Assembly: GCA_900550145.1 (NCBI GenBank)
Contig: URRF01000035.1
Coordinates: 1-12,076 of the forward strand
Direction: 5' to 3'
DNA length: 12,076 bases
From: an uncultured Mollicutes bacterium
GTDB taxonomy: Bacteria > Bacillota_I > Bacilli_A > RF39 > UBA660
A program made the translations under genes and the position numbers. Under the pieces are notes generated by a model that had not been told where the DNA came from, made no database searches, and saw only the letters and a program-made list of their open reading frames with translations. Positions 5,984 through 12,076 of this stretch are shown piece after piece. Position 1 is the stretch's first letter. Each line of letters opens with the position of its first letter.

Positions 5984-6170
5984 AATTTTCTTCTTTTGAA
6001 ATTGCATTTGTTGGACAATTTTCTAAAGCAGTTGTAGCAAGTTCCATATCATCAACAGATGGTTGATTTTTAACGAAAGCAAGATTATCATCGTCAAAAT
6101 CAAATACAGTATCACATACACCAACACATGCTCCACAACCAATGCATTTATCTTTATCAACTTTAAACAT
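5982..6170 (-). CDS. fer: Single-cluster 4Fe-4S ferredoxin
   Basis: This small electron carrier has 62 residues when started at ATG 6170, where AGGAGG precedes the ATG at ideal spacing. A longer frame from 6218 exists but has no ribosome binding site and adds residues unlike ferredoxins. CIGCGACVGVC provides Cys9, Cys12 and Cys15, and ENCPTNAI provides Cys52, the four ligands expected for one [4Fe-4S] cluster as in Bacillus Fer. Cys19 is an extra cysteine in the position used by two-cluster ferredoxins. The middle is very acidic (DFDDDN), as is usual. It is convergent with rluB and divergent from the next gene. Confidence 0.93.
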   Translation of the reverse strand: MFKVDKDKCIGCGACVGVCDTVFDFDDDNLAFVKNQPSVDDMELATTALENCPTNAISKEEN

Positions 6171-6194
6171 AATTACCTCCTCTCGCATTATAAC

Positions 6195-6200
6195 ATTATA
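6195..6200 (-). promoter_or_regulatory. Possible -10 of the ferredoxin gene
   Basis: Reverse-strand TATAAT at 6200-6195 (a second copy lies at 6192-6187) is about 25 bases before the ATG. No matching -35 was found at the usual distance. Confidence 0.35.
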
Positions 6201-6272
6201 ACTATTAAAATTAAACAATATATTTAAAAAAAATACAATTTATGATATATTATATACATAGTAGGTGATTAC

Positions 6273-7010
6273 ATGAGAACTAGGATGGATAAGTATCATA
6301 ATAATGAAGAACTTTTAGAAAGAACATCTAAAAACGATTCATTATATGAACAATTATATAGAGAAAAACAAACTCTAAGCAGTAATGTTACTGTATTAGA
6401 TAATATAGATGAAATAGATATATCTAAAATAAAAGCAATGGTAAACAATAGAGAAACTAGAAGAAAAGAAAGAAAATACGAAAACTTAGTTAATCCTATA
6501 GACATTGATTCTTATAAAAGAAACAATATAAATTATGATTTCGATGAAATAGATGACAAAAATTATGATATAAATCAAATACTTGAAAAAAAACGAAGTG
6601 GTAGAAATTATGAAGAATCACCTAGAGTAAGAAAAATAAGTGATACAAACTACAATATTTTAAAATCACTTGATTTTGAAGCAAAAGAAGATGAAGAAGA
6701 AATGTGTACAGATTTCTTAACACAAGAAAAAAACATTAAAAGTTTATTAAATACAATAGCAAAAACAAAACCAATTAATGAAGCGACAGACTTATTTGCA
6801 AACTTAAGAAGCGATGAATCAAATAAAGAAGAGAAAAAAGAAGAAGATGACAAAGCTTTTTATACAAGCATAACTAAATTTGATGAAGATGATTTTGGAG
6901 ATGATGAAGATATTCCAAAGAAAAAAAACAGCAAAGTTTTTGTAATAATAATAGTAGTTACATTGCTAATTGCAATTGGTTTCTTTGTTTGGTATAAGTT
7001 TTTTAAATAA
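6273..7010 (+). CDS. Unknown acidic protein with one C-terminal membrane anchor
   Basis: This 245-residue protein was not recognised. AGGTGATT upstream supports ATG 6273, although ATG 6285 (Met5) is also possible. Residues 1-70 are charged and helical (DEIDISKIKAMVNNRETRRKERK). Residues 80-215 are strongly acidic and probably largely disordered, with repeated Asp/Glu runs. KKKNSK at 217-221 precedes a single hydrophobic helix (VFVIIIVVTLLIAIGFFVWY, about 222-241) and a short basic end YKFFK. This is a tail-anchored layout with the bulk in the cytoplasm. It has its own terminator downstream. A scaffold or regulatory role at the membrane is only a guess; the neighbours do not settle it. Confidence 0.8.
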   Translation: MRTRMDKYHNNEELLERTSKNDSLYEQLYREKQTLSSNVTVLDNIDEIDISKIKAMVNNRETRRKERKYENLVNPIDIDSYKRNNINYDFDEIDDKNYDINQILEKKRSGRNYEESPRVRKISDTNYNILKSLDFEAKEDEEEMCTDFLTQEKNIKSLLNTIAKTKPINEATDLFANLRSDESNKEEKKEEDDKAFYTSITKFDEDDFGDDEDIPKKKNSKVFVIIIVVTLLIAIGFFVWYKFFK

Positions 7011-7035
7011 AAAGTGGTTATATTAACCATTTTTT
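7011..7035 (+). terminator. Terminator after the membrane-anchored protein gene
   Basis: AAAGTGGTTA (7011-7020) pairs with TAACCATTTT (7024-7033) with one G-T pair and a 3-base loop. Its 3' arm ends in a T run. It ends 14 bases before the yunB ATG. Confidence 0.75.
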
Positions 7036-7048
7036 CATATTATTTAAT

Positions 7049-7774
7049 ATGAAAAAAAATATATTTATAGCAACATTATTATTGTGCGTAATAATTACAA
7101 TTATAGTATTAAAAATAATAAGTATAAGAGTATCTCCTATACTTATGAATTATGCTGAACTTGAAACAAAAAAATTATCATCTATTGTAATAAATAGAGC
7201 AGTAAATAAACAACTTGCAAATGGTATGAATATAGATGAAATGTTTAATATAATTAAAAATGATAATGGAGAAATAGCCACAATAGATTTTAATCCTGCA
7301 ATAGTTAATAAAGTACTAAATACAACAACTAACGTTGTATTGATAAATTTAAAAGCAATAGAAGAAGGAAACATAGATTTTATAGAATTACCAGATATCT
7401 TAATAAGTAACGATAAAGATAAATTAAAAAATGGGATTATATATGAAATACCATTAGGAACTATAACAAATAGTGGTTTTCTATCTAATTTAGGACCCAA
7501 AATACCAATAAAATTAAATATTATTGGTAGTGTTGAAAGTAACGTTAAGACAAATATTAAAGAATATGGAATAAACAATGCTCTAGTAGAAATATATATA
7601 AGAATATCAGTAACTGAACAAATAAATGTTCCTTTCATATCAAAAAGAGTTACAGTAACATCTGATATACCAGTTGCTTTAAAAGTAATACAAGGTAGTG
7701 TTCCAAAGTATTATGGAGGCACACTAAGCAAACAATCTAATATTTTTTCAATTCCAATAGAAGAAAATAACTAA
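7049..7774 (+). CDS. yunB: Sporulation protein YunB
   Basis: This 241-residue protein has an N-terminal membrane helix (residues 5-26) and a soluble domain. Family marks are the AELETKKLSSIVINRAVN segment after the helix, IPLGTITNSGFLSNLGPKIPI around 134-154, the KEYGINNALVEIYI block at 171-184 (family form 'AGINQT.H.I.l') and VIQGSVPKYYGG at 213-224 (family form 'VIVG.VP..Y'). In B. subtilis yunB is a sigma-E-controlled mother-cell gene needed for efficient sporulation; its biochemical role is unknown. No Shine-Dalgarno sequence precedes the ATG, and a terminator sits 14 bases upstream. CATATTAT at 7036-7043 resembles a poor sigma-E -10 and would give a nearly leaderless mRNA. yutD follows, and the two also lie near each other in B. 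subtilis. Confidence 0.85.
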   Translation: MKKNIFIATLLLCVIITIIVLKIISIRVSPILMNYAELETKKLSSIVINRAVNKQLANGMNIDEMFNIIKNDNGEIATIDFNPAIVNKVLNTTTNVVLINLKAIEEGNIDFIELPDILISNDKDKLKNGIIYEIPLGTITNSGFLSNLGPKIPIKLNIIGSVESNVKTNIKEYGINNALVEIYIRISVTEQINVPFISKRVTVTSDIPVALKVIQGSVPKYYGGTLSKQSNIFSIPIEENN

Positions 7775-7788
7775 AAAAATAAAAAATA

Positions 7789-7797
7789 TGATATACT
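7789..7797 (+). promoter_or_regulatory. Extended -10 promoter of yutD
   Basis: TG-A-TATACT stands 20 bases before the yutD ATG. No clear -35 is present. Confidence 0.5.
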
Positions 7798-7816
7798 AAA
7801 TGAAGAGGTAATTATA

Positions 7817-8098
7817 ATGGGAATAGTATTAAATAATATAAAATATGAATTAATAAAAAACGTAAGAGATGGATTTGATTTAGAAGAAATGAATAACAAA
7901 TATACAGAATATTTTGAAAACTTTGACTATATTGTAGGTGATTGGGCATATGGAAAATTAAGATTAAAAGGTTTTTATGATTCAAAAAACAAGAATTGTA
8001 AAGATATAAACAATATAGAAAAAGTTGATGATTATATAAAAAATAATTGTGCATATAATTGTAAACATTTTATTTTAAAAAAGGGTGTACAAAAATAA
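7817..8098 (+). CDS. yutD: YutD family protein
   Basis: This small 93-residue protein of the Bacilli-specific YutD family (DUF1027) has no established function. The diagnostic core is FDYIVGDWAYGKLRLKGFYD at 36-55, followed by IEKVDDYIKNNCAYNCKHFIL, matching the family's 'DYIVGDWgYgQLRLKGFY ... YCnfgCaYFvL'. Cys78 and Cys82 lie close together and could bind a metal or form a pair. GAGGTAA before the ATG is a good ribosome binding site. It probably acts in the cytoplasm, since there is no membrane segment or signal. Confidence 0.9.
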   Translation: MGIVLNNIKYELIKNVRDGFDLEEMNNKYTEYFENFDYIVGDWAYGKLRLKGFYDSKNKNCKDINNIEKVDDYIKNNCAYNCKHFILKKGVQK

Positions 8099-8106
8099 TT
8101 GTTTTA

Positions 8107-8115
8107 TGCTATAAT
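8107..8115 (+). promoter_or_regulatory. Extended -10 promoter for the DUF1292 gene
   Basis: TG-C-TATAAT lies just after yutD. TGTACA at 8086-8091 is a possible weak -35 at 18 bases. It would drive 8158-8427 and probably the next gene. Confidence 0.6.
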
Positions 8116-8157
8116 AACTTTGTATATTAATGATAAGAATAAAATAGAGGTGAAAAT

Positions 8158-8427
8158 ATGGACAACAAAAAAAGAACTATCGTTGTAATAGATGAGTCAG
8201 GAAACGAAAAAGAAGCAGAAATATTGTCGGCTTTTACAATAAAAAAATTTAATAAAAATTATATTTTATACACATTAAATGAAGTTGATGAAAATGAAAT
8301 GGTTAAAATATATGCTTCTGAATTAATAGAAAAAGATAATATGTATTCTTTAGGTGCTATATCTTCAGATGAGGAATGGGCATCAGTTAAAGAAGTTATG
8401 AAAGATATTGCAAAGAGTGAAGAATAA
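8158..8427 (+). CDS. DUF1292 family protein (YrzB-like)
   Basis: This acidic 89-residue cytoplasmic protein has the DUF1292 pattern: RTIVVIDESGNEKEAEILSAF near the start, NYILYTLNEVDENEMVKIYAS in the middle and SDEEWASVKEVM at the end. The family is widespread in Bacillota and usually lies near housekeeping genes; its role is unknown. GAGGTGAA before the ATG supports the start. The next gene begins 20 bases downstream, so the two probably share a transcript. Confidence 0.85.
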   Translation: MDNKKRTIVVIDESGNEKEAEILSAFTIKKFNKNYILYTLNEVDENEMVKIYASELIEKDNMYSLGAISSDEEWASVKEVMKDIAKSEE

Positions 8428-8447
8428 AAACATTAGGAGGTAATAAT

Positions 8448-9767
8448 ATGGATGCATCAGTATTAGATTATTCATATGCAAATTTAGGAATTATACCATT
8501 TAATAAAACTGGTATGGTTGCCATGCATAATGCAGTAAGAGTAAGAGAGAGTGTAAAAGAAAAACTTAAAAGAGTTTTTTCTAAAGTTGATGTTTCAAGA
8601 ACTGTAAATCCTGAAATAGAAGTAGAACAAGTTAATCCAGTTTTGGCTAAAGAAGAAACTGTACCTATTATGAGTAATTCAATATATGAAGATACTGATA
8701 AAGTTATAGAACTAGGTAATAAAGTTAATTACTTAGTTAAACAAGGTAAAGCAGAAACTCATGCTAGAAATGTTGTGTTATACACAAAACCACTTGTAGA
8801 AAAAACAATAAGAAAATTCAATACATTATTTAGTATTGTTCCAAGTGAGAAACAAGAAACTATAGCACAAGTAGCTGAACCAAGTAATGTAACTGAAATT
8901 CCTGATACTTGGGACAAACTTCCAGAAGATATGCTTACTTCATTAAATGCAGTAACTAATAATGAAGTCTCATACGAAGAACCATCTGCTAGTGTAGTTC
9001 CAGAGTTTAATCCAATTGGTAATTTAAATCAAGAAACAACTAACAATTTAGAAGCAGAAGCTGTTAATAATAGTGCTCCAGTAGTTCCAGATTTTTTCAC
9101 TAATAAAGATGAATATAAAGAACCAACTGTAACACAAGTTGAAAATCCAAGTTTAGATTTTGTTAAAGAACCAGCTGAAATAGGAGAACAAACTACAGTT
9201 CAAAAAGTTGAACCAGAGATTCAAGTATCTATACCAGTTGCTAAAGTAGAAGAAGAACAAAAATCAGATTTATCATTAACAAATGTAATTGCAAAAGCAC
9301 AAAGAGCTGCAAATGAATTAAAAGAAATAAAAGCAGAAAATGCAAGTTTAAAAGCAAAAATAGAAGATGCTAATGGTAGATATGCAAGCTATAGAGAAGA
9401 AGTAGAAAGATATAAGATAGTTGTTAGAGACTTAACAGAAAAACTAAGTGCTGCAACACAAGCCAATGGAAAATTGACTCAAGAAAATGATACCATTAAA
9501 GGAACTTATGTAGGAACTATCTCATCTCTAGAAAGTACAGTTGAAGAATTAAAAAGATCAAAATCAGCAGATATGGAAGCATCTAAAAAAACAATTGCTG
9601 AATTAAAACAAGAACATGCACTTGAAATAGAAAAGTTAAAAGAAGAATATAACAAAAAAATGAAAGAAATGAATGACCTTAATGAACAAAAATTAAGTGC
9701 TGTATATTCAACTATATCTGAAGTATTTGGAGATGCAAAAGACGATACTTTCAAAAAAGTTGCTTAA
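8448..9767 (+). CDS. Unknown protein with a long C-terminal coiled coil
   Basis: This 439-residue cytoplasmic protein was not recognised. TAGGAGGT at 8434-8441 is a very strong ribosome binding site. Residues 1-135 appear folded (PFNKTGMVAMHNAVRVRESV; KVIELGNKVNYLVKQGKAET). Residues about 135-275 are acidic and rich in Pro, Val, Asn and Thr, with VVPEF/VVPDF motifs, probably disordered. Residues about 277-415 are a continuous coiled coil (LKEIKAENASLKAKI, EIEKLKEEYNKKMKEM). A short acidic C-terminus follows. There is no signal peptide or membrane helix. The layout suggests a structural or scaffolding protein, perhaps for cell division or shape, but nothing in the sequence proves that. It ends at a terminator. 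Confidence 0.85.
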   Translation: MDASVLDYSYANLGIIPFNKTGMVAMHNAVRVRESVKEKLKRVFSKVDVSRTVNPEIEVEQVNPVLAKEETVPIMSNSIYEDTDKVIELGNKVNYLVKQGKAETHARNVVLYTKPLVEKTIRKFNTLFSIVPSEKQETIAQVAEPSNVTEIPDTWDKLPEDMLTSLNAVTNNEVSYEEPSASVVPEFNPIGNLNQETTNNLEAEAVNNSAPVVPDFFTNKDEYKEPTVTQVENPSLDFVKEPAEIGEQTTVQKVEPEIQVSIPVAKVEEEQKSDLSLTNVIAKAQRAANELKEIKAENASLKAKIEDANGRYASYREEVERYKIVVRDLTEKLSAATQANGKLTQENDTIKGTYVGTISSLESTVEELKRSKSADMEASKKTIAELKQEHALEIEKLKEEYNKKMKEMNDLNEQKLSAVYSTISEVFGDAKDDTFKKVA

Positions 9768-9781
9768 AAATAAAAAAAATT

Positions 9782-9809
9782 AAAAAGATATATTTAAATA
9801 TCTTTTTTT
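9782..9809 (+). terminator. Terminator after the coiled-coil protein gene
   Basis: AAAAAGATAT (9782-9791) pairs perfectly with ATATCTTTTT (9798-9807) around a 6-base loop, and T residues continue to 9809. Confidence 0.8.
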
Positions 9810-9839
9810 CTATGATTTAATATATAAATGGAGGCATTT

Positions 9840-11024
9840 ATGGATAAACTAATAATGATTAAATATGGAGAATTATCTACTAAAAAAGATAATATTAAAG
9901 TATTTATAGAAAAATTACATAACAATATTAAAAGAAAACTAAAAGATTATGATATAACCATTACCAAAAACAAAGTAAGAATGTTTATTGATATAAAAGA
10001 TAACGATGAAACAATTATTATAAAAAAATTAAAAGAAGTATTTGGAATACATAGTATAGTTATATGCTACAAAGTTAACGGAGACATTGAAAGTATCAAA
10101 AATGAATCATATAACTTACTAAATAAAGAAAAATTTAATACATTTAAAGTAGAAACAAATAGAGCAGATAAAAATTTTCCCTATAACTCGATGGAAATAA
10201 GCAAATTGGTGGGAGCACATATATTAAAAAACATACAAAATATAAAGGTTGATGTTCATAATCCAGATATCATACTTCACGTGGAAGTACGCAGTGAATG
10301 TTCATATATTTACACAAAAGAAATATATGGTTTAGGTGGATATCCAACAGGAATTCAAGGTAAGGGTTTATTAATGCTAAGTGGAGGAATAGATAGTCCA
10401 GTAGCGGGCTTTTTAGCAAATAAAAGAGGCGTAGATATAGATGCAATATATTATGAATCCCCACCACATACAAGTATAGACGCAAAAAACAAAGTTATAT
10501 CGCTTGCAAAAGAATTACATAAATATGGAAGTAATATAAACTTATATGTAATGCCATTTACTAAAATACAAGAAGAAATATATAAAAATATAGATCCTAC
10601 ATATATGATAACCATAATGAGAAGAATGATGTATAGAATAGCAGAAAAAGTAGCAAAAAAAATAAAAGCAAAAATAATAATAAATGGTGAATCAATAGGT
10701 CAAGTAGCAAGTCAAACACTAACTAGTATGTATGCAATTAATAATGTAACAAATATGCCAATAATAAGACCAGTAAGCTGTTTAGACAAACTAGAAATAA
10801 TAGATATTGCAAAAAAAATAAATACCTATGATATAAGTATATTACCATATGAAGATTGCTGTACTATATTTGTACCAAAACATCCAGTAATAAATCCTAA
10901 CTTACAAAAATGTATTTATTATGAAACATTAATTGATTACGAAACACTAATTGATGAATGTATTAATAATATGGAAAAAATAGATATAGATACATACAAT
11001 TCACAAAATCAAAAATTGTTATAA
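9840..11024 (+). CDS. thiI: tRNA uracil 4-sulfurtransferase ThiI
   Basis: ThiI transfers sulfur from a cysteine desulfurase to uridine 8 of tRNA and, in many bacteria, to the thiamine pathway. The start is placed at ATG 9840 because GGAGG (9830-9834) lies right before it; an earlier in-frame ATG at 9828 overlaps that site and adds only four residues. The protein has 394 residues: an N-terminal ferredoxin-like domain (MIKYGELSTKK), a THUMP domain at about 58-163, and a PP-loop ATP pyrophosphatase with LSGGIDSPVAG (from 180) and GESIGQVASQTLTS at 283-296. CCTIF at 340-344 is typical of the C-terminal end. There is no rhodanese domain, as in Bacillus ThiI, so sulfur must come through a different carrier. 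No desulfurase gene is nearby. YETLID is repeated in tandem near the C-terminus (about 361-372). Confidence 0.95.
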   Translation: MDKLIMIKYGELSTKKDNIKVFIEKLHNNIKRKLKDYDITITKNKVRMFIDIKDNDETIIIKKLKEVFGIHSIVICYKVNGDIESIKNESYNLLNKEKFNTFKVETNRADKNFPYNSMEISKLVGAHILKNIQNIKVDVHNPDIILHVEVRSECSYIYTKEIYGLGGYPTGIQGKGLLMLSGGIDSPVAGFLANKRGVDIDAIYYESPPHTSIDAKNKVISLAKELHKYGSNINLYVMPFTKIQEEIYKNIDPTYMITIMRRMMYRIAEKVAKKIKAKIIINGESIGQVASQTLTSMYAINNVTNMPIIRPVSCLDKLEIIDIAKKINTYDISILPYEDCCTIFVPKHPVINPNLQKCIYYETLIDYETLIDECINNMEKIDIDTYNSQNQKLL

Positions 11025-11041
11025 ATTACCATAGAAAAAAT

Positions 11042-11071
11042 TGTATAATTTGACAAAATTTTCACATTCTA
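11042..11071 (+). promoter_or_regulatory. Sigma-G-type promoter of the SASP gene
   Basis: TGTATA (11042-11047) and CATTCTA (11065-11071) are separated by 17 bases. They fit the forespore sigma-G consensus (GnATR, 17-18 bases, CATnnTA). SASP genes of this class are sigma-G-controlled in Bacillus, so sequence and gene content agree. Confidence 0.7.
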
Positions 11072-11094
11072 TTAATGTATAGGAGGTGAAAATA

Positions 11095-11298
11095 ATGAAT
11101 AGTAAAACTGCTAAAATGTCAGTTCCAGGAGCTAAACAAGCTATCGACAGAATGAAATATGAAATAGCTAACGAATTTGGTGTTAATTTAGGACCAGATA
11201 CAACTGCAAGAGCTAACGGTTCAGTTGGTGGTGAAATCACTAAACGTTTAGTACAATTAGGTGAAAACCAATTAAGTGGATCTAATTATTCTAAGTAA
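11095..11298 (+). CDS. Alpha/beta-type small acid-soluble spore protein
   Basis: This 67-residue DNA-binding protein coats and protects the spore chromosome and is degraded at germination as an amino acid source. The signature is complete: KYEIANEFGVNLGPDTTARA (21-40), then NGSVGGEITKRLV (41-53). The germination protease Gpr is expected to cut after Glu23. ATG 11095 is the start because AGGAGGTGA lies at 11081-11089; an upstream GTG at 11086 overlaps that site. It is a single-gene unit with a sigma-G promoter and strong terminator. It shows that the organism forms spores or descends recently from one that did. Which ssp paralogue it is cannot be decided. Confidence 0.97.
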   Translation: MNSKTAKMSVPGAKQAIDRMKYEIANEFGVNLGPDTTARANGSVGGEITKRLVQLGENQLSGSNYSK

Positions 11299-11309
11299 TT
11301 TATATATAT

Positions 11310-11344
11310 GATTAAAAAATGCTTTCATTTTTTAATCTTTTTTT
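11310..11344 (+). terminator. Terminator of the SASP gene
   Basis: GATTAAAAAATG (11310-11321) pairs perfectly with CATTTTTTAATC (11326-11337) around a CTTT loop and is followed by seven T residues. Confidence 0.92.
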
Positions 11345-11354
11345 CTTTTATTTT

Positions 11355-11444
11355 GCAGAATTATATGAAGAAGAAATTTTAGACAATGATGATATGGATA
11401 CAATTAAAAATGAATATAGTAAAGATGATGATTTAGAACGATAA
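11355..11444 (+). pseudogene. Short acidic C-terminal remnant, probably phage-derived
   Basis: A frame reading AELYEEEILDNDDMDTIKNE and then YSKDDDLER ends at TAA 11442-11444. The only upstream ATG (11319) lies inside the SASP terminator, and its first codons are that hairpin, so no real start is present. It looks like the tail of a gene cut off at the chromosome/phage junction. Lying before a capsid gene, it could be the end of a scaffolding protein, but it is too short to assign. Confidence 0.35.
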
Positions 11445-11473
11445 ATTTATGATAAAATAATATTACGTTATTT

Positions 11474-12076
11474 ATGGAGGAAATTATATATGAAAGTAAA
11501 ATATATGATGACTATATAATTAATAAATATATGCTGTGCCGAAGAATTTTAGACGGCACAGTACCAGCCTTTGAAATAGAAGATTATAATACCAAAACTG
11601 CAAGAGAACGTGTGTCATTTATGAAAAATATTAGCAATAAAATGACATTTAGAAGCCCTAATTTTAACCCCGCTGGTGTCCGCAGGGCAACAAATTTCAA
11701 TGACCAGATTTTTTTGTTAAACACTGAATTTGAGGCTGATATGAGTACAGAAGTACTTGCTACATCTTTCTTTAGAGATGAAGCAGACCTAAAGGCTAGA
11801 GCTGTATTGTGCGACGATTTTGGTAGCCACGACAGTGAAAGACTTGAAATGTTATTAGATAAAGATTACACACAATTTACTAATGATGAATTAATATCTT
11901 TAAAAAATATACCTGCTGTGATAATATCTAGAGAATGGTTTATGAATTATAACTATTCCTTAGACGCTAACAGTAGCTATAAAATGACAGAGTTTTATAA
12001 TCCTGTAACACTTCGAAATAACCACTTTTTACATACTTGGGGAATTAAGTCCACCTCTCCGTTTGAAAATTGTGAG
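11474..12076 (+). pseudogene. Phi29-type phage major capsid protein, 5' truncated, running off the window
   Basis: The frame is open for 201 codons from ATG 11474 to the window edge; an in-frame stop lies at 11453. From memory it lines up along its length with the C-terminal half of phi29 head protein gp8. YESKIYDDYIINKYML matches the 'NSAEVDEYEYMKLLV' region, NPAGVRRATNFNDQIFLLN matches 'NSMAVRTRSYMEDLHLII', and PAVIISREWFMNYN with NNHFLHTWGIKSTSPFEN matches 'EAVLVDKDWFMVYD' with 'WNYYYHVWQVLSVSRFAN'. About 170 N-terminal residues are missing and no ribosome binding site precedes 11474. Internal GGAGG (11476-11480) instead serves a 9-codon out-of-frame ORF. G+C is clearly higher (GGC, CCC, CGC codons) than in the host genes. 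It could be a degraded insertion or an assembly join. Confidence 0.7.

Noticed and set aside
7150..7638. 162-residue open frame on the minus strand opposite yunB
   Set aside because: It is an antisense shadow of a clearly recognisable gene, with no ribosome binding site or domain.
11490..11519. Short ORF from ATG 11490 with GGAGG upstream
   Set aside because: It has only nine codons and overlaps the capsid frame, which has clear similarity to phi29 gp8. The GGAGG is part of the capsid codons.
1..12076. CRISPR arrays, tRNA or rRNA genes, toxin-antitoxin pairs or a restriction system
   Set aside because: No regularly spaced repeats, no tRNA-like cloverleaf and no rRNA segments were seen, and no gene matches those systems.

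Overview
The window is a very AT-rich stretch (roughly a quarter G+C by eye) from a spore-forming member of the Bacillota, probably an uncultured, host-associated lineage of class Bacilli. The evidence is the gene set: spmA, spmB, a dacB 3' part, yunB, yutD, rluB, a DUF1292 gene and an alpha/beta-type small acid-soluble spore protein (SASP). Genes end almost always in TAA. TGA appears as a stop only in ATGA stop/start overlaps, and TGG encodes Trp, so the standard bacterial code applies.

Layout. (1) 1 to about 3200 is the right-hand part of an integrated element. It holds the start of a leftward gene (possible XRE-type regulator), a small membrane-protein gene broken by a transposase remnant and a nonsense codon, a structured leader with a terminator that may act as an attenuator, a small SHOCT-like ORF and a large serine recombinase. 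(2) The recombinase reads directly into the 3' part of a D-Ala-D-Ala carboxypeptidase gene. The following spmA and spmB, each overlapping its upstream neighbour by 4 bp, identify it as dacB of the dacB-spmA-spmB sporulation operon. (3) 5263-6170 holds rluB and a convergent ferredoxin gene sharing a two-way terminator. (4) 6273-9767 holds an unknown membrane-anchored acidic protein, yunB, yutD, a DUF1292 protein and an unknown coiled-coil protein. (5) 9840-11344 holds thiI and a SASP gene with a sigma-G-type promoter and strong terminator. (6) From about 11345 composition and content change abruptly: the sequence encodes the C-terminal part of a phi29-type phage major capsid protein, running off the end.

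The main result is the recombinase/dacB junction. The element has entered dacB next to the codons for its SxN active-site motif, so the gene here lacks its promoter, signal peptide and SxxK motif, and spmA-spmB are cut off from the operon promoter. In Bacillus, mother-cell sporulation genes such as sigK (skin element), spsM and spoVFB are interrupted by elements whose large serine recombinase excises them during sporulation. dacB is a mother-cell, sigma-E-controlled gene in B. subtilis, and a perfect sigma-E/K -10 sequence lies upstream of the recombinase unit. A dacB version of this gene-reconstitution switch is therefore plausible. It depends on the missing left end, where the dacB 5' part should lie in the same orientation. 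A permanently disrupted gene is the alternative.
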